Assembly: GCA_029237695.1 (NCBI GenBank)
Contig: CM055266.1
Coordinates: forward strand, 108,021,370-108,085,369
DNA from: Conchocele bisecta
Taxonomy: Eukaryota > Mollusca > Bivalvia > Lucinida > Thyasiridae
Direction: 5' to 3'
Length of the DNA stretch: 64,000 nucleotides
Each line of letters opens with the position of its first letter. Position 1 is the stretch's first letter. The translations under genes were made by a program, and so were the position numbers. The notes below the pieces were generated by a model. It did no database searches, was not told the origin of the DNA, and saw only the letters and a list, made by a program, of their open reading frames with translations. Of the stretch, positions 41,341 through 54,433 are shown in pieces.

Positions 41341-41870
41341 CGTACGTCTGATTAAAGTTTTTTGGTTAAAGTTTTTCATTATACTATATCTCTGCAACTG
41401 CTTCGCCCATTACCTTGAAACTATACATGGGTGTTTATCATCATCCATATTTTCATTCTACCACCCAACCGTGCGGCCCCTGTGCCCAATGTCAAGGTCA
41501 AATTACTTTGATTTTTTTGTGTACTATGTTTCTGCAACTGCTTCACCCATTACCTTGATACTTCACATGGGTGTTTATCATCATTGTCGCGCCCGCTTGC
41601 GGAAAGCGCGATATAGTCGGCATTTTGGCATACGTCCGTCCGTCCATCCGTCCGTTCGTCTGTTTGTGTGTCCGGTTAAAGTTTTTCCATCTACTATATC
41701 TCTTTTTTTAGTGTCCATGCCTCGCCCCAAGGCGCGACATGCAGGCCACGGCCATCTAGTCTACAAAATGTGGGTATAATTATGTTATCCAAGTGTCTAT
41801 GCTTGGAAAAAACCTGGCCTTCGTGGTTTTGCCTCGTTTCTTGTGTTTTTTTTTCCAATTCTTTTTCCAT
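41341..41870 (+). mobile_element. HLE-D copy with inner head and HLE-E-type tail
   Basis: Core units, then TCGCGC...GCGCGA hairpin at 41587-41611, a CGTCCGTCCATCCGTCCG microsatellite, GACATGCAGGCCACGGCC, and the tail ATTATGTTATCCAAGTGTC...CTTGTG. Confidence 0.65.
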
Positions 41871-43070
41871 TTTTAGCCAGGTTTTTTGAAAAAAAATCCA
41901 GGCTATTGGATTGGCGAAAGCCTGGCGGGCGGGCGGGCGGGTCGCGGGCGGGCGGGCGGGCGGGCGGCGGAGCGGCGCGGGCGGGCGTCCACAATCAATG
42001 TTAAGTTTTCGTGTTTGAGTCCATTTCTTTGTTACTGTACCACCTAGGACCACCAAACTTTCACAGCTTCATAATCAAGGGGTGCCCACCACATATCACT
42101 ATCCAACATGTTACTTTTTTTTTAACTTCACCCATTTTTTCCACGCAGTCGACTTAGCCATTTTCAATGTTAAGTTTTCGCGTTTTCAATGTTAAGTTTT
42201 CGTGTTTAAGTCCATTTCTTTGGTACTGTACCACCTCGGACCACCAAACGTTCACAGCTTCATAATCAAGGGGTGCCCACCACATATCACTATCCAACAT
42301 GTTACTTTTTTTTTAACTTGACCCAATTTTTTCCGCGCAGTTGACTTAGCCATTTTCAATGTAAAGTTTTCACGTTTACAATGTTAAGTTTTCGTGTTTA
42401 AGTCCATTTCTTTGGTACTGTACCACCTAGGACCACCAAACTTTCACAGCTTCATAACCAAGGGGTGCCTACCACATACAACTATCCAACATGTGACCAT
42501 TTTTTTACCTTCACCTATTATTTCTACGTAATTGACTTAGCCATTTTCAACGTTAACTTTTCTGGTTAAATTTTTTGGTTAAAACATTTTTGTTATACTA
42601 TATCTCTGCAACTGCTTCGCCCATTACCTTGAAACTTCACATGGGTGTTTATCATCATCCATATTTTCATTCTAACCCCCAACCGTGCGGCCCCTGTGCG
42701 CAATGTCAAGGTCAAATTACTTTGAATTTATTTGTTAAAGTTTTTTCCTGTACTATATCTCTGCAACTGCTTCACCCATTACCTTGGTGTTTATCATCAT
42801 TGTCGCACCCGCTTGCGGAAAGCGCGATATCGTCGGCATTTTGGCTTACGTCCGTCCGTCCGTACATCCGTGTGTCCAGTTAAAGTTTTTTCGTTAAAGT
42901 TTTTCCATCTACTATATCTATTTTTTTAGTGTCCATGCCTCGCCCCAAGGCGCGACATGCAGGCCACGGCCATCTAGTCTACAAAAAGTGGGTATAATTA
43001 TGTTATCCAAGTGTCCATGCTTGGAAAAAACCTGGCCTTCGTGGCTTTGCTTCGTTTCTTGTTGTCTTGT
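41871..43070 (+). mobile_element. HLE-E plus HLE-D composite, copy 1
   Basis: E leader at 41871-41910, a GCGGGCGG-rich microsatellite to about 41985, three E units to 42545, D units with head near 42803, tail GGAAAAAACCTGGCCTTCG to TTCTTGTT. The same E-then-D order is at 60307-61455. Confidence 0.7.
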
Positions 43071-43102
43071 AGCATAAGGTCGTAAGTGCTATATACCGAC
43101 TA

Positions 43103-43193
43103 TTATCATATACTAAAACAATTATTGACTAGTGAGCCATAGAATATAATCTGATATTCTATGGCTCACTAGTCAATAATTGTATAATATGTT
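43103..43193. repeat. 90-bp palindrome
   Basis: ACAATTATTGACTAGTGAGC and its reverse complement around ATAATCTGATATTC. Confidence 0.75.
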
Positions 43194-43840
43194 CGGGTCA
43201 GTGAAAATTGCTTTCTGGCCCAGGCTCGAGGTCAAGGCGGCGGGACAAGGCGAGACATTTGATTCCGCAGAATTCTTGTTAGGTATTGTATAGCTGCAAT
43301 TATAAGTCTGATAGACTTTAAGTTGTATATGCTTTGCATTCTATAGCCATACAATGTGACCCTATGCCCAAAGTCAGGGTCAAATGACTTTGAAATTTGT
43401 GTTAAGTCTTTGCAAATTTGCATTATGTACCTTATATGAGACATGCCATGCGATTTTGTACCTAAGAACATGTGCGATATCTCGTAAAAAATATTTACAA
43501 AATTTACGATATTTTTCGTCGTCATTTACCGGAAATACCCTAATTTCTGTAAATATATTTTATAAAAATCGCACTTGTTCTTGGGTCTCATATCTGTCTT
43601 AACCATATGCATACACTCTGGGATCATCAATACATGGTACTATCAAATGCCTTGATGTAAAACAACACCCGACTGTCATTGACACTATGCAATATATTGA
43701 GAAAAGAAGGAGACCTAGGGTGCTTACTGGTAGCGTACTTACATGTGTTCTCTTTATTGATGATGATTTATATGATTTATATGATTTATATATGTCTGTG
43801 ACAGGAGAAATTGGGGCTGATAGGATTTATGACCAAATTT
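43194..43840. other. Repeat scraps, no gene
   Basis: 43430-43520 resembles M12 (GAGACATGCCATGCGATTTT). 43608-43640 has a 19-bp minisatellite remnant (GGGATCATCAATACATGG). 43770-43790 is a short GATTTATAT tandem. Confidence 0.35.
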
Positions 43841-44005
43841 ATTATAGGAATAAATGGCATTTTTGTGGAATTTATCGGGGTGTAAACTTGGAAAAGTCGC
43901 GGGAATACTGGACGAAGGCCGAAAGGCCTTCGTCCAGTATTCCCGCGACTTTTCCAAGTTTATATCCCCGATAAATTCCACAAAAAGGTCATTCATTCCT
44001 TATAA
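43841..44005. mobile_element. P1 long palindrome, copy 2
   Basis: Nearly identical to 4618-4780 with flanks conserved to about 44200. Confidence 0.85.
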
Positions 44006-44177
44006 TTCCAGCATTTGAAATAAATTCATCAATAAAATGTGTTTATTTTCCGTTTTCTTAAGAATTATTTTAACTGCGCCTCACGGTTACGGAAAGTAGT
44101 TCGGCGTGGGAGTTTACTGGGATATAAATTTTGGACAGAGACTTGCTACGGGCCAATCAAATGTTAGGGAATTGTGT

Positions 44178-44700
44178 AAATATTTTTGTGCTGGAATTAT
44201 GATCAAATAGCACAGTTATGTAGCCTGATAACAATCTATATTGCCTGTGATAGTATGAGAAGCTTGACTGGTGTTTCATTCATGGAATGGCAAACAGTGC
44301 AGATCTTGATCAGACTGTGTGGATGCACAGGCTGATCTGGATCTACACCGATCGCAACACACATGAGCCCTATTTCTTCAGTGGCATATAAAGCTGTGAC
44401 TGGAGAAATGGAGCTTATGGGATTTATGACCAGTGTAGGTCCTGATCAAATAGCACGCCCTATAACCTGATAACGATTTATATTGCCTGTGAGAAGCTTG
44501 ACTGGTGTGTCATTGATGGAATGGCAAACAGTGCAGATCCTGATCAGACTGTGCGGATGCACAGGCTGATATGGATCTACACTGATCACAGAACGCATAA
44601 TCCCTATTTCTATATTCAGGGTGTAGGATGCACAGGCTGATCTGTATCTACACTGGTTGAAAAAGCCATAAGCGACATTTCTCCAGTCACTGCCACATTT
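44178..44700. mobile_element. M7 MITE, two to three adjoining copies
   Basis: 44178-44390 and 44393-44695 carry the TGTGACTGGAGAAATGGAGC and GATGCACAGGCTGATCTG blocks in reverse order, ending ATTTCTCCAGTCACTGCC. Confidence 0.7.
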
Positions 44701-44820
44701 ATTATGTTATAATAGTTTTATATAGGTCGTGTTATAGCCACAATGAGTGATCATATCCATTCAGCAAGTTGATTGTATTGTTTTTAGCAAAAATATATGA
44801 TGTTCTTATGTACAAGTCGG

Positions 44821-45210
44821 TGCTCCAGATAAGGAATTAGTAATTGAGTATTTTCACTCCATCATTTCTGAAGCAATTGGGTATTTCAAAATTTTAATTG
44901 GGTAAAATAAAATCATTTTAATTGGGTAAAATAAAATCACACTACTGTTTACACATCCACAGTTAGCAATTATTGAATAGTTTGCTTCAAAATTAAAACA
45001 TGTCTGCTTGGAGACAATTCTAATGAAATACCAAGATGAGTTTTCATTGAAAATATGCTATATTTGTGGTCTTTTTATTGTTTTCTGCAGCATGATAAAT
45101 GTACCACAAAATTGTAATTGCTTTTTGATACTCACTACTTCTGATTTCAATTGGGTTTTTGGCAATTTTAATTGGGTATTTAAGCAAATATGCAGCTTAT
45201 CTGGAGCTCT
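44821..45210. mobile_element. M2 foldback MITE, copy 3
   Basis: TGCTCCAGATAAGG to CTTATCTGGAGCTC; the central palindrome has lost one side and TTTTAATTGGGTAAAATAAA is duplicated. Confidence 0.8.
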
Positions 45211-45443
45211 GACAAATAATTATTTACTTAACCCTTTCACCCCTAAATAACTGATAGTGAGTGATTTGTAGTAACGTCTAATCATATGAGGATTGGTTTT
45301 GAAGACCTGAAAATCCTGACAAACATTGTAGACCTTGATGAGGCGACTCGCTACAAGCCGCTCGTCTGGATCTACAGTGTTTGCAAGTATTGGCTTTATG
45401 GCCTGTAGGGATGAAATGGTTAAATATTACACTATTAAAAACA

Positions 45444-45738
45444 GTAGCCGATTTCATCAAAATTGCAAAGTATACTTATCTAGCAAAGTATACTTTGAGG
45501 GAGTAATCATGATTTTTCCGAAATTCATACAGAACTATCGATTGAATATATTTGATGATTAAAAGTATGCAGAATTATTATACTGAATGTATTACATTAT
45601 CACAGCCAAAATTGCTGTGATAATGTAATAAATTCAGTATAATAAAAATTAATAAATTTATCCTAAAATTGAAAATTTCTCCCTCAAAGTATACTTCACT
45701 AGGAAAGTATACTTTGCAATGTTGGTGAAATAGGCTAC
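45444..45738. mobile_element. M1 foldback MITE, copy 4
   Basis: GTAGCCGATTTCATCAAAAT to GGCTAC; same inner AAAGTATACTTTG repeats. Confidence 0.85.
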
Positions 45739-45799
45739 ATAAGTGGTTGGTTTTGTTGGTAAGATGCTGGCCTACATTTATATATGTATTTTCAATGTG

Positions 45800-46138
45800 C
45801 AATCACTGGCCAATATCGCGCTCCACTTATTTCACATATTGAAAGATTTAACCCTGATAATTTATATATTACCTGAGATTTAATGACTACCTGTTCAACA
45901 GGAAATGGAAAATGAATACTTGGATGGGAGACTGCGTTATAAACCTGGTTAATTATAAGTATTATAAAATACTGCAGTCACTAATGCTCCCTCACATTTT
46001 ATTCCTTAAACATCCATTATGCAAATGTAAATCCAATAATTGTTTACAAGAAAATATTGTTAATGTGAAATTTACAGACTATCATAATTTTGCTCTTACG
46101 AACATTTTTGTGGTACGAAGTTTAGTGAAACGGGCTCC
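45800..46138. repeat. R-R repeat and M4 right half
   Basis: 45800-45980 matches 6453-6650. 46020-46138 is an M4 right half (AAATCCAATAATTGTTTACA to AGTGAAACGGG). Confidence 0.6.
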
Positions 46139-46147
46139 TCCATAGTT

Positions 46148-46413
46148 TGCCGTTCCATCAAATCAACACCCGTCATGCTTCTAACAAGAAATATAGATTA
46201 TGATTTTTGCGACCAGTGTAGATCCAGATCAGCCTGTGCATCCGCACAGTCTGATCAGGATCTGCACTGTTCGCCGTTCCATCAAAGCAACACCCATCAT
46301 GCTTCTAACAAGCAATATAGAGATGGTTGTCATGCTACAGGAGTATGCTATTCAATCAGGAGCTACACTGGTCATAACTCCCATAAGCCCAGTTTCTCCA
46401 GTCACAGCCACAT
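46148..46413. mobile_element. M7 MITE
   Basis: CCGTTCCATCAAA, GACCAGTGTAGATCCAGATC and CAGTTTCTCCAGTCACAGCC blocks; partly duplicated inside. Confidence 0.7.
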
Positions 46414-46568
46414 TTAGGTTTAGAGAAACCATTTATTTATACAGGTTTCTCTGAATAAATTGTCTGAATATTTAGGTTTATTACGGTACTTGTGATTTTC
46501 CAAGCTTGATGACCTATTTATATGACGGGTCTATTGGATCAACGGCTCAGTAAAGGGGCCTTAAAACA

Positions 46569-46878
46569 TATGAGACACGCCATGTGATTTTGTACCTTCG
46601 GACATCAGGGCCCGGTTGCTCAAAACTCTGTTAGCTTAACAGACTGTTAAATCCTTAACATTGTCAAAGAGGCTTTGAGCAACCGGGCCCAGGGTAATTT
46701 CATGAAATACGTTTACAAAATTTACAGTATTTTTCGTAAATGGCGTCAAAAGTTTACAAAATTTTCAGAGTACATGCGGAATTATATGAAAAAATATTGT
46801 AAATTTTGTAGACGTATTTAATGAAATCACGCAGATGTGTGAAGGTACAAAATCACATGGCGTGTCTCATATGTCAAC
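46569..46878. mobile_element. M12 inverted-repeat element containing M5
   Basis: ATATGAGACACGCCATGTGA and its reverse complement at the ends, TTTACAAAATTTACAG motifs within; M5 sits at 46606-46692. Confidence 0.7.
46606..46692. mobile_element. M5 palindromic MITE, copy 1
   Basis: CAGGGCCCGGTTGCTCAAA to TTTGAGCAACCGGGCCC, inner TTAACAGACTGTTAAATCC. Confidence 0.75.
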
Positions 46879-47428
46879 AACATCCAGACTGTCTGATCAG
46901 GGCATATTCTTCATGTGGGATACCCATTCACAGTGGTGTCGTCCTGATTGTCCCACATTTGTTAAATATGGTCATTTTCCATGTGGGACAATCAGGATTT
47001 TGTTACAGGTGATATCATAGCCGTAGGGTTATTTGGAGTATGCTCTGTTTCCACTTTCAAGTTGGAGATACAGGATTAAAATGAAAAACAGAAGTTGATA
47101 AGAAACTTTTAATAGAAGATTTGTATACAGTTTCCGAAGTCGGGAAGAGAGATCAGCTGATGCTGAGCCATGCTCAGGCACGACCAATCACCCATCTCGA
47201 CCCTGCGTACACGTCCCGAGTACGTGCTCAGTTACCCTCCCGACATGCATGTATTGACTTGACTTGCGTCGAACTAAAACTTATAACAACATTGTATGCC
47301 ACTTTATTTTTTATTAATATATTTATTTTATTTATATTTACATATATACAAGTATAACTGGCATACAATGTCACTTTATTGAAAAAGACTATAGCCTGAA
47401 ATCTGCAAAATCAAGTTACCTGTAAAAA

Positions 47429-47755
47429 CCAAATGTGGGACAATCAGGGCCCGGTTGCTCAAAGCTTCAGTTAGCTTAATAGACTGTTAAATCCTTAGCA
47501 TTGCTAAGGATTTAACAGTCTGTTAAGCTAACTGAAGCTTTGAGCAACCGGGCCCTGGACTACTGGACACTCAAATGTGGGACAATCAGGATGTAACCAT
47601 CCCTCTTGCCTATCGGTGAGGGGATAATAAGGGAGACGAGGTGGGCAAATGATGAGACTTGAAAACAAATAGTGTAACTTTAGATAACTGTGAAGGTTAC
47701 ATCCTGTTTGTCCCACATTTGAGTGTCCAGTAGTCCTGATTGTCCCACATTTGGT
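47429..47755. mobile_element. Inverted-repeat element containing M5 copy 2
   Basis: Ends CCAAATGTGGGACAATCAGG and CCTGATTGTCCCACATTTGG are exact inverses (20 bases). M5 (47445-47557) is a near-perfect palindrome of about 113 bp inserted next to the left end. Confidence 0.75.
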
Positions 47756-47765
47756 CCTTTTAGTC

Positions 47766-48726
47766 CATGTACGTGCATACGTCAGTAACACCTTTCTTTT
47801 TTCAATAGCTCAAGAACCCCTTCACCGATTTTGATAATATCTGGCCAGAATGTGTGTCTAGGGATGGTGCTATGTTTTGAATATGACCCACGTCCTACCA
47901 CGCAAGGTTAAGGTCAGTGAGGACTTGTGTTCACCTTGTTTGTAAGGCAAAAATGTTAAAAAAAATATGATTATCAATGCTGCCATTGGGGGGATTAGCT
48001 TAGTGATAACGATACCCTTGTTATTCTATACATGCTTATTCAATATATTGCACACATTGTCTATATGAGCATTTCTTCATTGTGCCACTTGTTATTTTAC
48101 AGAAAATAAAATGTTTAATATACATGTATTTTTAATGTTTCCTAATTGTTGATATTTTTTTATGTGTACATTTGTACATAGTTTTAATGTGTGCAAATAA
48201 ATGTTACATGTTCCATTTCATTTAACAAACACTCCACTTTATATCGTAGAGCTTTAATATATCCATAGACTTATACACACTATGTATATTATGTTGTTGA
48301 TATATCTGACCCAAGCTCTCTGGCTTTGTTGCAGAGCGACATTTAACCCTTTCAACTCCACAAATCATATTAAAAGCCAACAGGGGAAGGGGCCAAGTGA
48401 CTTTTGTCATTAGCCGGTTCATCTGGATCTACACTGTTTGCCAATGCCACTATACAGGCCTGTGGTGTTGAAAGAGTTAAGTCAAACTACTGAAAACTCA
48501 AAGTCAAATTCTTGGCTTGATCCCAAGTACATGTTTGTTCCTATATACATGTGTAGTAACCCTTGTTAACTAAAATTTTCATTAACTTATATTTTCCTCA
48601 GTCCCCTGGACCTGAGTAAATGAGTGTCGACTGTACATGTATTATGCATGACGTGTTTCATACATCTGATTTCAAATGGAAACTGGCTTGAGATCCATTA
48701 TATCTTTGAATATGCCAATGTTTCCT
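47766..48726. other. R-I unit and unrecognised DNA
   Basis: 47766-47955 matches 10600-10745. 47956-48726 has AT-rich sequence with no gene or repeat that I can name, apart from a GCCGGTTCATCTGGATC scrap near 48412. Confidence 0.4.
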
Positions 48727-49130
48727 GGGCTCCAGAAAAGCAATTAGTAATTGAGTACAGTATTGTCACTTCATCATTTCTTAAGCAATTGCGTATTTCC
48801 AAATTTTAATTGGGTAAATCAATATCACACTACTGTTTACACATCAACAGACAGCAATTATTGAATAATTTGCTTCGAAATGAAAACAAGTCTTGGCATT
48901 TCATTAGAATTGTCTCCTTGGAGACAATTCTAATGAAATACCAAGATGTGTTTTCTTAGAAAATAAGAAAAATATGCTATATTTCTGGTCTGTTTACTGT
49001 TTTTTGTAGCATGATAAAGGTACCACAAAATTTGTATTGCTTTTTGATACTCGCTACTTCTGATTTCAATTGGGTTTTTGACAATTTTAATTGGGTATTT
49101 ACGCAAATACGCAGCTTATCTGGAGTGCTG
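48727..49130. mobile_element. M2 foldback MITE, copy 4
   Basis: GGCTCCAGAAAAGC to CTTATCTGGAGTGC with the GAATTGTCTCCTTGGAGACA centre. Confidence 0.85.
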
Positions 49131-49407
49131 GTTTCTATGTCAGATCAAATATTGCTTCATTACTTTCTATGCACATGTGAGACCCAGTGCCTTTAACAAT
49201 GTTCTGCCACTTGTAAAGAGTCGCATAATGATGCATATCGTTTTGCCGGAGTGAATGTTGGTCTTGGGCATGTAAATCATATGGAATAAATATTGCATAC
49301 TACATGTACTTCAAGCTGCATGATCACGTGGTTACCACAACAATAACAATGTCTGAAAGTGCGCCCACTTCAAAGTAAATATTATTTGATATTTTCCTTA
49401 ATATGCA

Positions 49408-49600
49408 ACGGATGTTGATGAAATATGGCGCAGCAAACGCGTCTTGATAACCGGCATTTGGTGGTCTTTGGGCACATACTTATGTCGTTTGTGCGACAAA
49501 TCGATTTCCGTGTCAGTATTGACAGTATACACGGAAATCGATTCTTCGCAAAAACGACTTGGCGCGTTTGATTCGCCATATTTCATTAAAATCCGTTACA
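49408..49600. mobile_element. M13 foldback element
   Basis: AACGGATGTTGATGAAATAT at the left and ATATTTCATTAAAATCCGTT at the right, inner GCGCAGCAAACGCG/CGCGTTTGATTCGCC and ATCGATTTCCGTGT palindrome. Confidence 0.75.
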
Positions 49601-51020
49601 TAATAAGGACAATATAACAGAATACGTACCTTGAATCGTAGGCGCCTCTGGAAGTTTCAGTAATTGTTGTTGTTGTTGTAACCATGTGATCATGCACCTT
49701 GTACTTTGTTGAGCTAAAAACTCATAAAAGGAAGTTTTAGTGACGAGATTAGTGAGTCCATAGTTATCATCTTATGATGCACCAATCCATGTATCATACA
49801 AATATGTCACTTTGTCAGGACGCTTTAACCCCTTCAACCCTACTGCCCATAAAGCCAACATTTGCAAACACTGGCGATCCAGATGAGATGGCTCTTTATG
49901 TGTTTTTGCAACCAGTGTAGATCCGGATCAGCCTGTGCATCCGCACAGTCTGATCAGGATCTGCACCAATCGCCATTCCATCAATGAAACACAGGTCATG
50001 CTGCTATCAATGTGAGATCGTTATCAGGCTACAGGAACGTGCTATTTGATCAGGAGATACACGGGTCACAAATCCTATAAGCCACATTTCTCCAGTCACA
50101 GTGACATATCATTACTAAACTTCATCAATAACTTACCCACATACATGTCTTTCCAGTTTGTGTCATTTGGGTGACATTATCATTGATGACCTTCACATTT
50201 CTAGGTGAGAAACTCTGGTGATCGCCTTGTTTCAAGTTTTGTATTGGTCGAATACATATAGATATTGAATTATCAGGCATTGCCCTGATAATAAGGCCAC
50301 ATTAAATTAATTTATTGATTATCATCCCCGCCCGCCCCTCAAAATATACACTGCCCCAACATTTTTTATTGCATCCATCGCGAATGTCTGCGAATTATAC
50401 CGGTCCCAATGTTTCTCACGCAGGCGCTTTGCGGTAATAAATATAGTATGTAAATAAAGCGTCTGTATGATTGCATGGTGATCAATTATTCTGCCATCAT
50501 TTTATGCGCTGCTAGTTTCGTTTTCTGCAGTAAAATTTCACAATCTTACCACAATGCAAAGACCACAAAGACTGGATTGGTGTAAAGGCTGGTGCGGACT
50601 CTACATTCTCTGATTTGTATAATCCTTTTGTAAATGGATCGTGGGATGGGTGCCCGTTTGCGGACGATACCATTAATCGGACGAATGTCTCGGCATACAT
50701 CGGTCACAAAAAAGACAACTTGACACAATTATACCAAACGTTAAATTATGTGACGCAATTTGCTGCTTGGGACGCTTTGTGGAATTTACCGATCAAAAAG
50801 ATGACAAATCAGATAGTGAAACACAATCAGTTCAGGAAGATGATTTCCAGATCCTAATGTCAGCTTGCAACACAGAAAATCATTTACCGAATTTTACAGG
50901 AAAGTAGATACATGGCTAGCAACACTTCAATATAACAATGATATTACAAAACGGATTTGCATATTTGAAAATCTAGCCCTTAATTGTCACTTCCTAGTAC
51001 AAATGTATTGCCTGAAAATA
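49601..51020. other. Intergenic DNA with one M7 copy
   Basis: 49888-50105 is M7 (GTAGATCCGGATCAGCC to CATTTCTCCAGTCACAG). 50500-50860 has overlapping 60-80-codon frames on both strands without splice context or known motif. The rest is featureless. Confidence 0.4.
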
Positions 51021-51130
51021 GAATACCAGGCTACTGTCTTTTGATATCAAATTTATCAGGCTCGGAATTCCTACACGTTTCCTAGCCTTGCCTGATAAAC
51101 TTGATATAAAAAGACACTAGCCTGGTATTC
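51021..51130. mobile_element. M6 foldback MITE
   Basis: GAATACCAGGCTACTGTC to GACACTAGCCTGGTATTC, inner TGATATCAAATTTATCAGGC. Confidence 0.75.
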
Positions 51131-51396
51131 TCTATGAATATTGAGCATCCCATGCTATATATTTCGAGTTGAAAGGGTTAAAGAAAATCTACTATTATCC
51201 TGACGCCAAACATTGCTTCACTTGGTTACAAAATCATGTTTACATGTACTTGATTATGCAACTGCATGATCTCCTGTAACATGCTTGTAGGACTTTCTAT
51301 TTGTGTTACCTGTGTGCCAATAGGGCACAACATGTTTTACAAACCTGATGCTACGTTATTATCAGTGCTTCACATTTTCTCTTGTTATTCATTTTT

Positions 51397-54053
51397 AGCT
51401 CGTAAGAGCATATGGCATACCCCCGGCGTCGTCCAGAACTTAACGTTGGGTAAATCTCTTATAACTTCTGTTTCCTTTCATGGAACACCTTGTTATTTCA
51501 TACATGCATATCCATGTAGCAAATCCATGACCCACCGCCTACCCCTTACCCAAAGGTCAAGGTCACAAACTTAGCGCATTCATAAACTTAACGTTGGGGT
51601 AAATTTCTTATAGCATCTGTTTCCTTTCATAGAACGCCTTGATATTTCATACATGCATTCATCTGATGATACTCTATCGTGCTATAGCAAATCCATGACC
51701 CACCGCCCAACCCTTTCCCCAAGGTCAAGGTCACAAACTTAGTACATTCATAAACTTAACGTTGGAGTAAATATCTTATAACATCTGTTTCCTTTCATGG
51801 AACGCCTTGATATTTCATACATGCATTCCTCAGATGACCCTCTATCGTGCTAAGCAAATCCATGACCCACCAACCATCCCTTACCCCAAGGTCAAGCTCA
51901 CATTCTTAAGCATGTTCATAAACTTTACGTTGGGTGTAAATGTTGTGTAAATTCTGCTTATTTTCAGGGACCACTTTGATATTTCATACATACCGGTACA
52001 TGTCTTTTTAGCTCACCTGAGCGAAGCTCATGTGAGCTATTGTTACCGCAATGTGTCCGTCGTCCGTCGTCGTCCGTCGTCGTCCGTGAACATTTTCAAA
52101 TGTCTTCTCCTCGGTAACCATTGGGCCTATGGTCACCAAACTTCATGGTCATGGTCCTTAGGTAGGGGGATTACAAAATTGTTAAAATGACGTCATTACG
52201 TAATCCAAGATGGCCGCCGTCTAAAAATAGCACAAATTCTTAAAAAATCTTCTTCTCAAGAACCGCCAACCGGATTTCGACAAAACTTGGTAGGAATGAT
52301 CGATGTAAATTGCTCTTTCAAAGTTGTTAAAATGGTGACCCTGTGGTTAAAAATGGGCGTGGCCCGTGGGGTCAAATTGGGGTCAAATTTTATTTTTGAC
52401 TGAATATGGTCATTTCATATATCAAATTGAAGGTATCAATGAGGTGATCACTCTGGTGCATTTTTTGTCGAAATCGGATTGTTATGTCATCCAAGATGGC
52501 CACCGAAAGGTCAAAAGGTCGTTCTTTTATTAGATATTTCAAAATTCTTCTTCACATGAACCGCTTGGCCCATGGTAGCCAAACTTAAATGTTATGGTCT
52601 ATGGGTGAAGCCTTTTCAGATTTGTTAAAATGGAGGTCATCGCTAATCCAAGATGGCCACCGTCTAAAAATAGCATAAATTCTTATCTTCTTCTTCATGA
52701 ACCGCTTGCCGGATTTCGACGAAACTTGGTAGGAATGATTGATGTACATTGCTCTTTCAAAGTTGTTAAAATGGTGACCACGGGGTCAAAAATGGGCGTG
52801 GCCCGTGGGGTCAAATTGGGATCAAATTTTATTTTTGACCGAATATGGTCATGTCATATATCAAATTGAAGGTATCAATGAGGCGATCACTCTGGTGCAT
52901 TTTCTGTCGAAATCGGATTGTTATGTCATCCAAGATGGCCGCCGAAAGGTCAAAAGGTCGTTCTTTTATTAGAGATTTCAAAATTCTTCTTCACATGAAC
53001 CGCTTGGCCCATGGTAGCCAAACTTAAATGTTATGGTCCATGTGTGAAGCCTTTTCAGATTTGTTAAAATGGAGGTCATCGCTAATCCAAGATGGCCGCC
53101 GTCTAAAAATAGCATAAATTCTTAAAAAATCTTCTTCTCATGAACCGCTAGCCGGATTTCGACGAAACTTGGTAGGAATGATCGATGTACATTGCTCTTT
53201 CAAAGTTGTGAAAATGGTGACCCCGGGGTCAAAAATGAGCGTGGCCCGTGGGGTCAAATTGGGGTCAAATTTTATTTTTGACTGAATATGGTCATGTCAT
53301 ATATCAAATTAAAGGTATCAATGAGGCGATCACTCTGGTGCAATATTTGTCGGAATCGGATGATTATGTCATCCATGATGGCCACCAAAAGGTCCATTTA
53401 TTCAAGATTTTTAACGTCTTTTTCTCAGGAACCACATGGCCGATGCTGGGTGAAGCATTTTCAGATTTTGTAAAATGAGAGTCATCACTTAATCCAAGAT
53501 GACCGCCATCTAAAAATAGCACAATTTTTTTAAAACACATGAACTCAATGTCACATTCTCCTCTGGTGTTCATGGAGTCAGGTGAGCGAATTAGGGCCAT
53601 CATGGCCCTCTTGTTATAACTTCCGTTTCTTTACAGGGAACGTCTTGATACTTCATACATGCATTCATCTGATAATCCTCTATTGTGCTACAGCAAATCC
53701 ATGACCCCCCACCCCTTTCCCCAAGGTCAAGGTCATTCCTCATGTTAATAGCTGTCATCCTGTAGAAAATCACCAACTTAGTGCGTTCATAAACTTAACG
53801 TTGGGTTAAATTTTGTTTTACTTCTGTTTTCAGGGAGCGCATTGATATTTCATACATGCATTCATCTTAATATGCTATATCATGCTATAGCAAATCCACG
53901 ACCCACCTTCCACCACTGACCTCAATGTCAAGGTCCACCACACACCCCTTAAACCAAGGTCAAGTTATATAATATTCATGTTTTGTATACAACCGTGCCA
54001 AGTTTGAGTGAAGGCTGCCAACAGGCGAGCTTCGTTGTCTTCTGACAACTCTT
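51397..54053 (+). mobile_element. HLE-B copy 2, interrupted by HLE-A
   Basis: A reduced head (AGCTCGTAAGAGC) at 51397-51409, four to five ~167-bp units to 52005, HLE-A at 52010-53615, then the B tail 53616-54053 ending GAGCTTCGTTGTCTTCTGAC, AACTCTTG. Confidence 0.75.
52010..53615 (+). mobile_element. HLE-A element, complete, nested in HLE-B
   Basis: The leader hairpin 52010-52038 is identical to that at 36606; it has the microsatellite, core segments and the GGGCCATCATGGCCC/TCTTGTT end. Left flank GTCTTTTT, right flank ATAACTTCCG. Confidence 0.85.
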
Positions 54054-54288
54054 GATCTTTGGTGCCATTATTCAAAATAATTTACAACCATTAACAGAAA
54101 TGTAGCTAGGCCCATAATGATTTTTGGGCACAGTGTAAAAAAATGTATGCATACATGTACATGTACTTGTAAATGACTCGGGATGACAAAAAGTATCATT
54201 TTGAGATTGTGACCAGCTAGCTCACTCATACAGTCTGATACAGGTGTTTTTTTAATGTAACAAGCTTGGCATTAACCCAATAAATAGA

Positions 54289-54433
54289 GAATACCTGGCT
54301 AGGGTCTTTTGATATCAAGTTTATCAGGCAAGGCTAGGAAATGTGTAGGAATTCCGAGGCTTGCCGAGGAATTCCTATAATTTCCGAGCAAAGCCTGATA
54401 AACTTGATATCAATAGACACTAGCATGGTATTC
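54289..54433. mobile_element. M6 foldback MITE, long copy
   Basis: GAATACCTGGCTAGGGTC to TAGCATGGTATTC with a GAGGCTTGCCGAGG centre. Confidence 0.75.
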
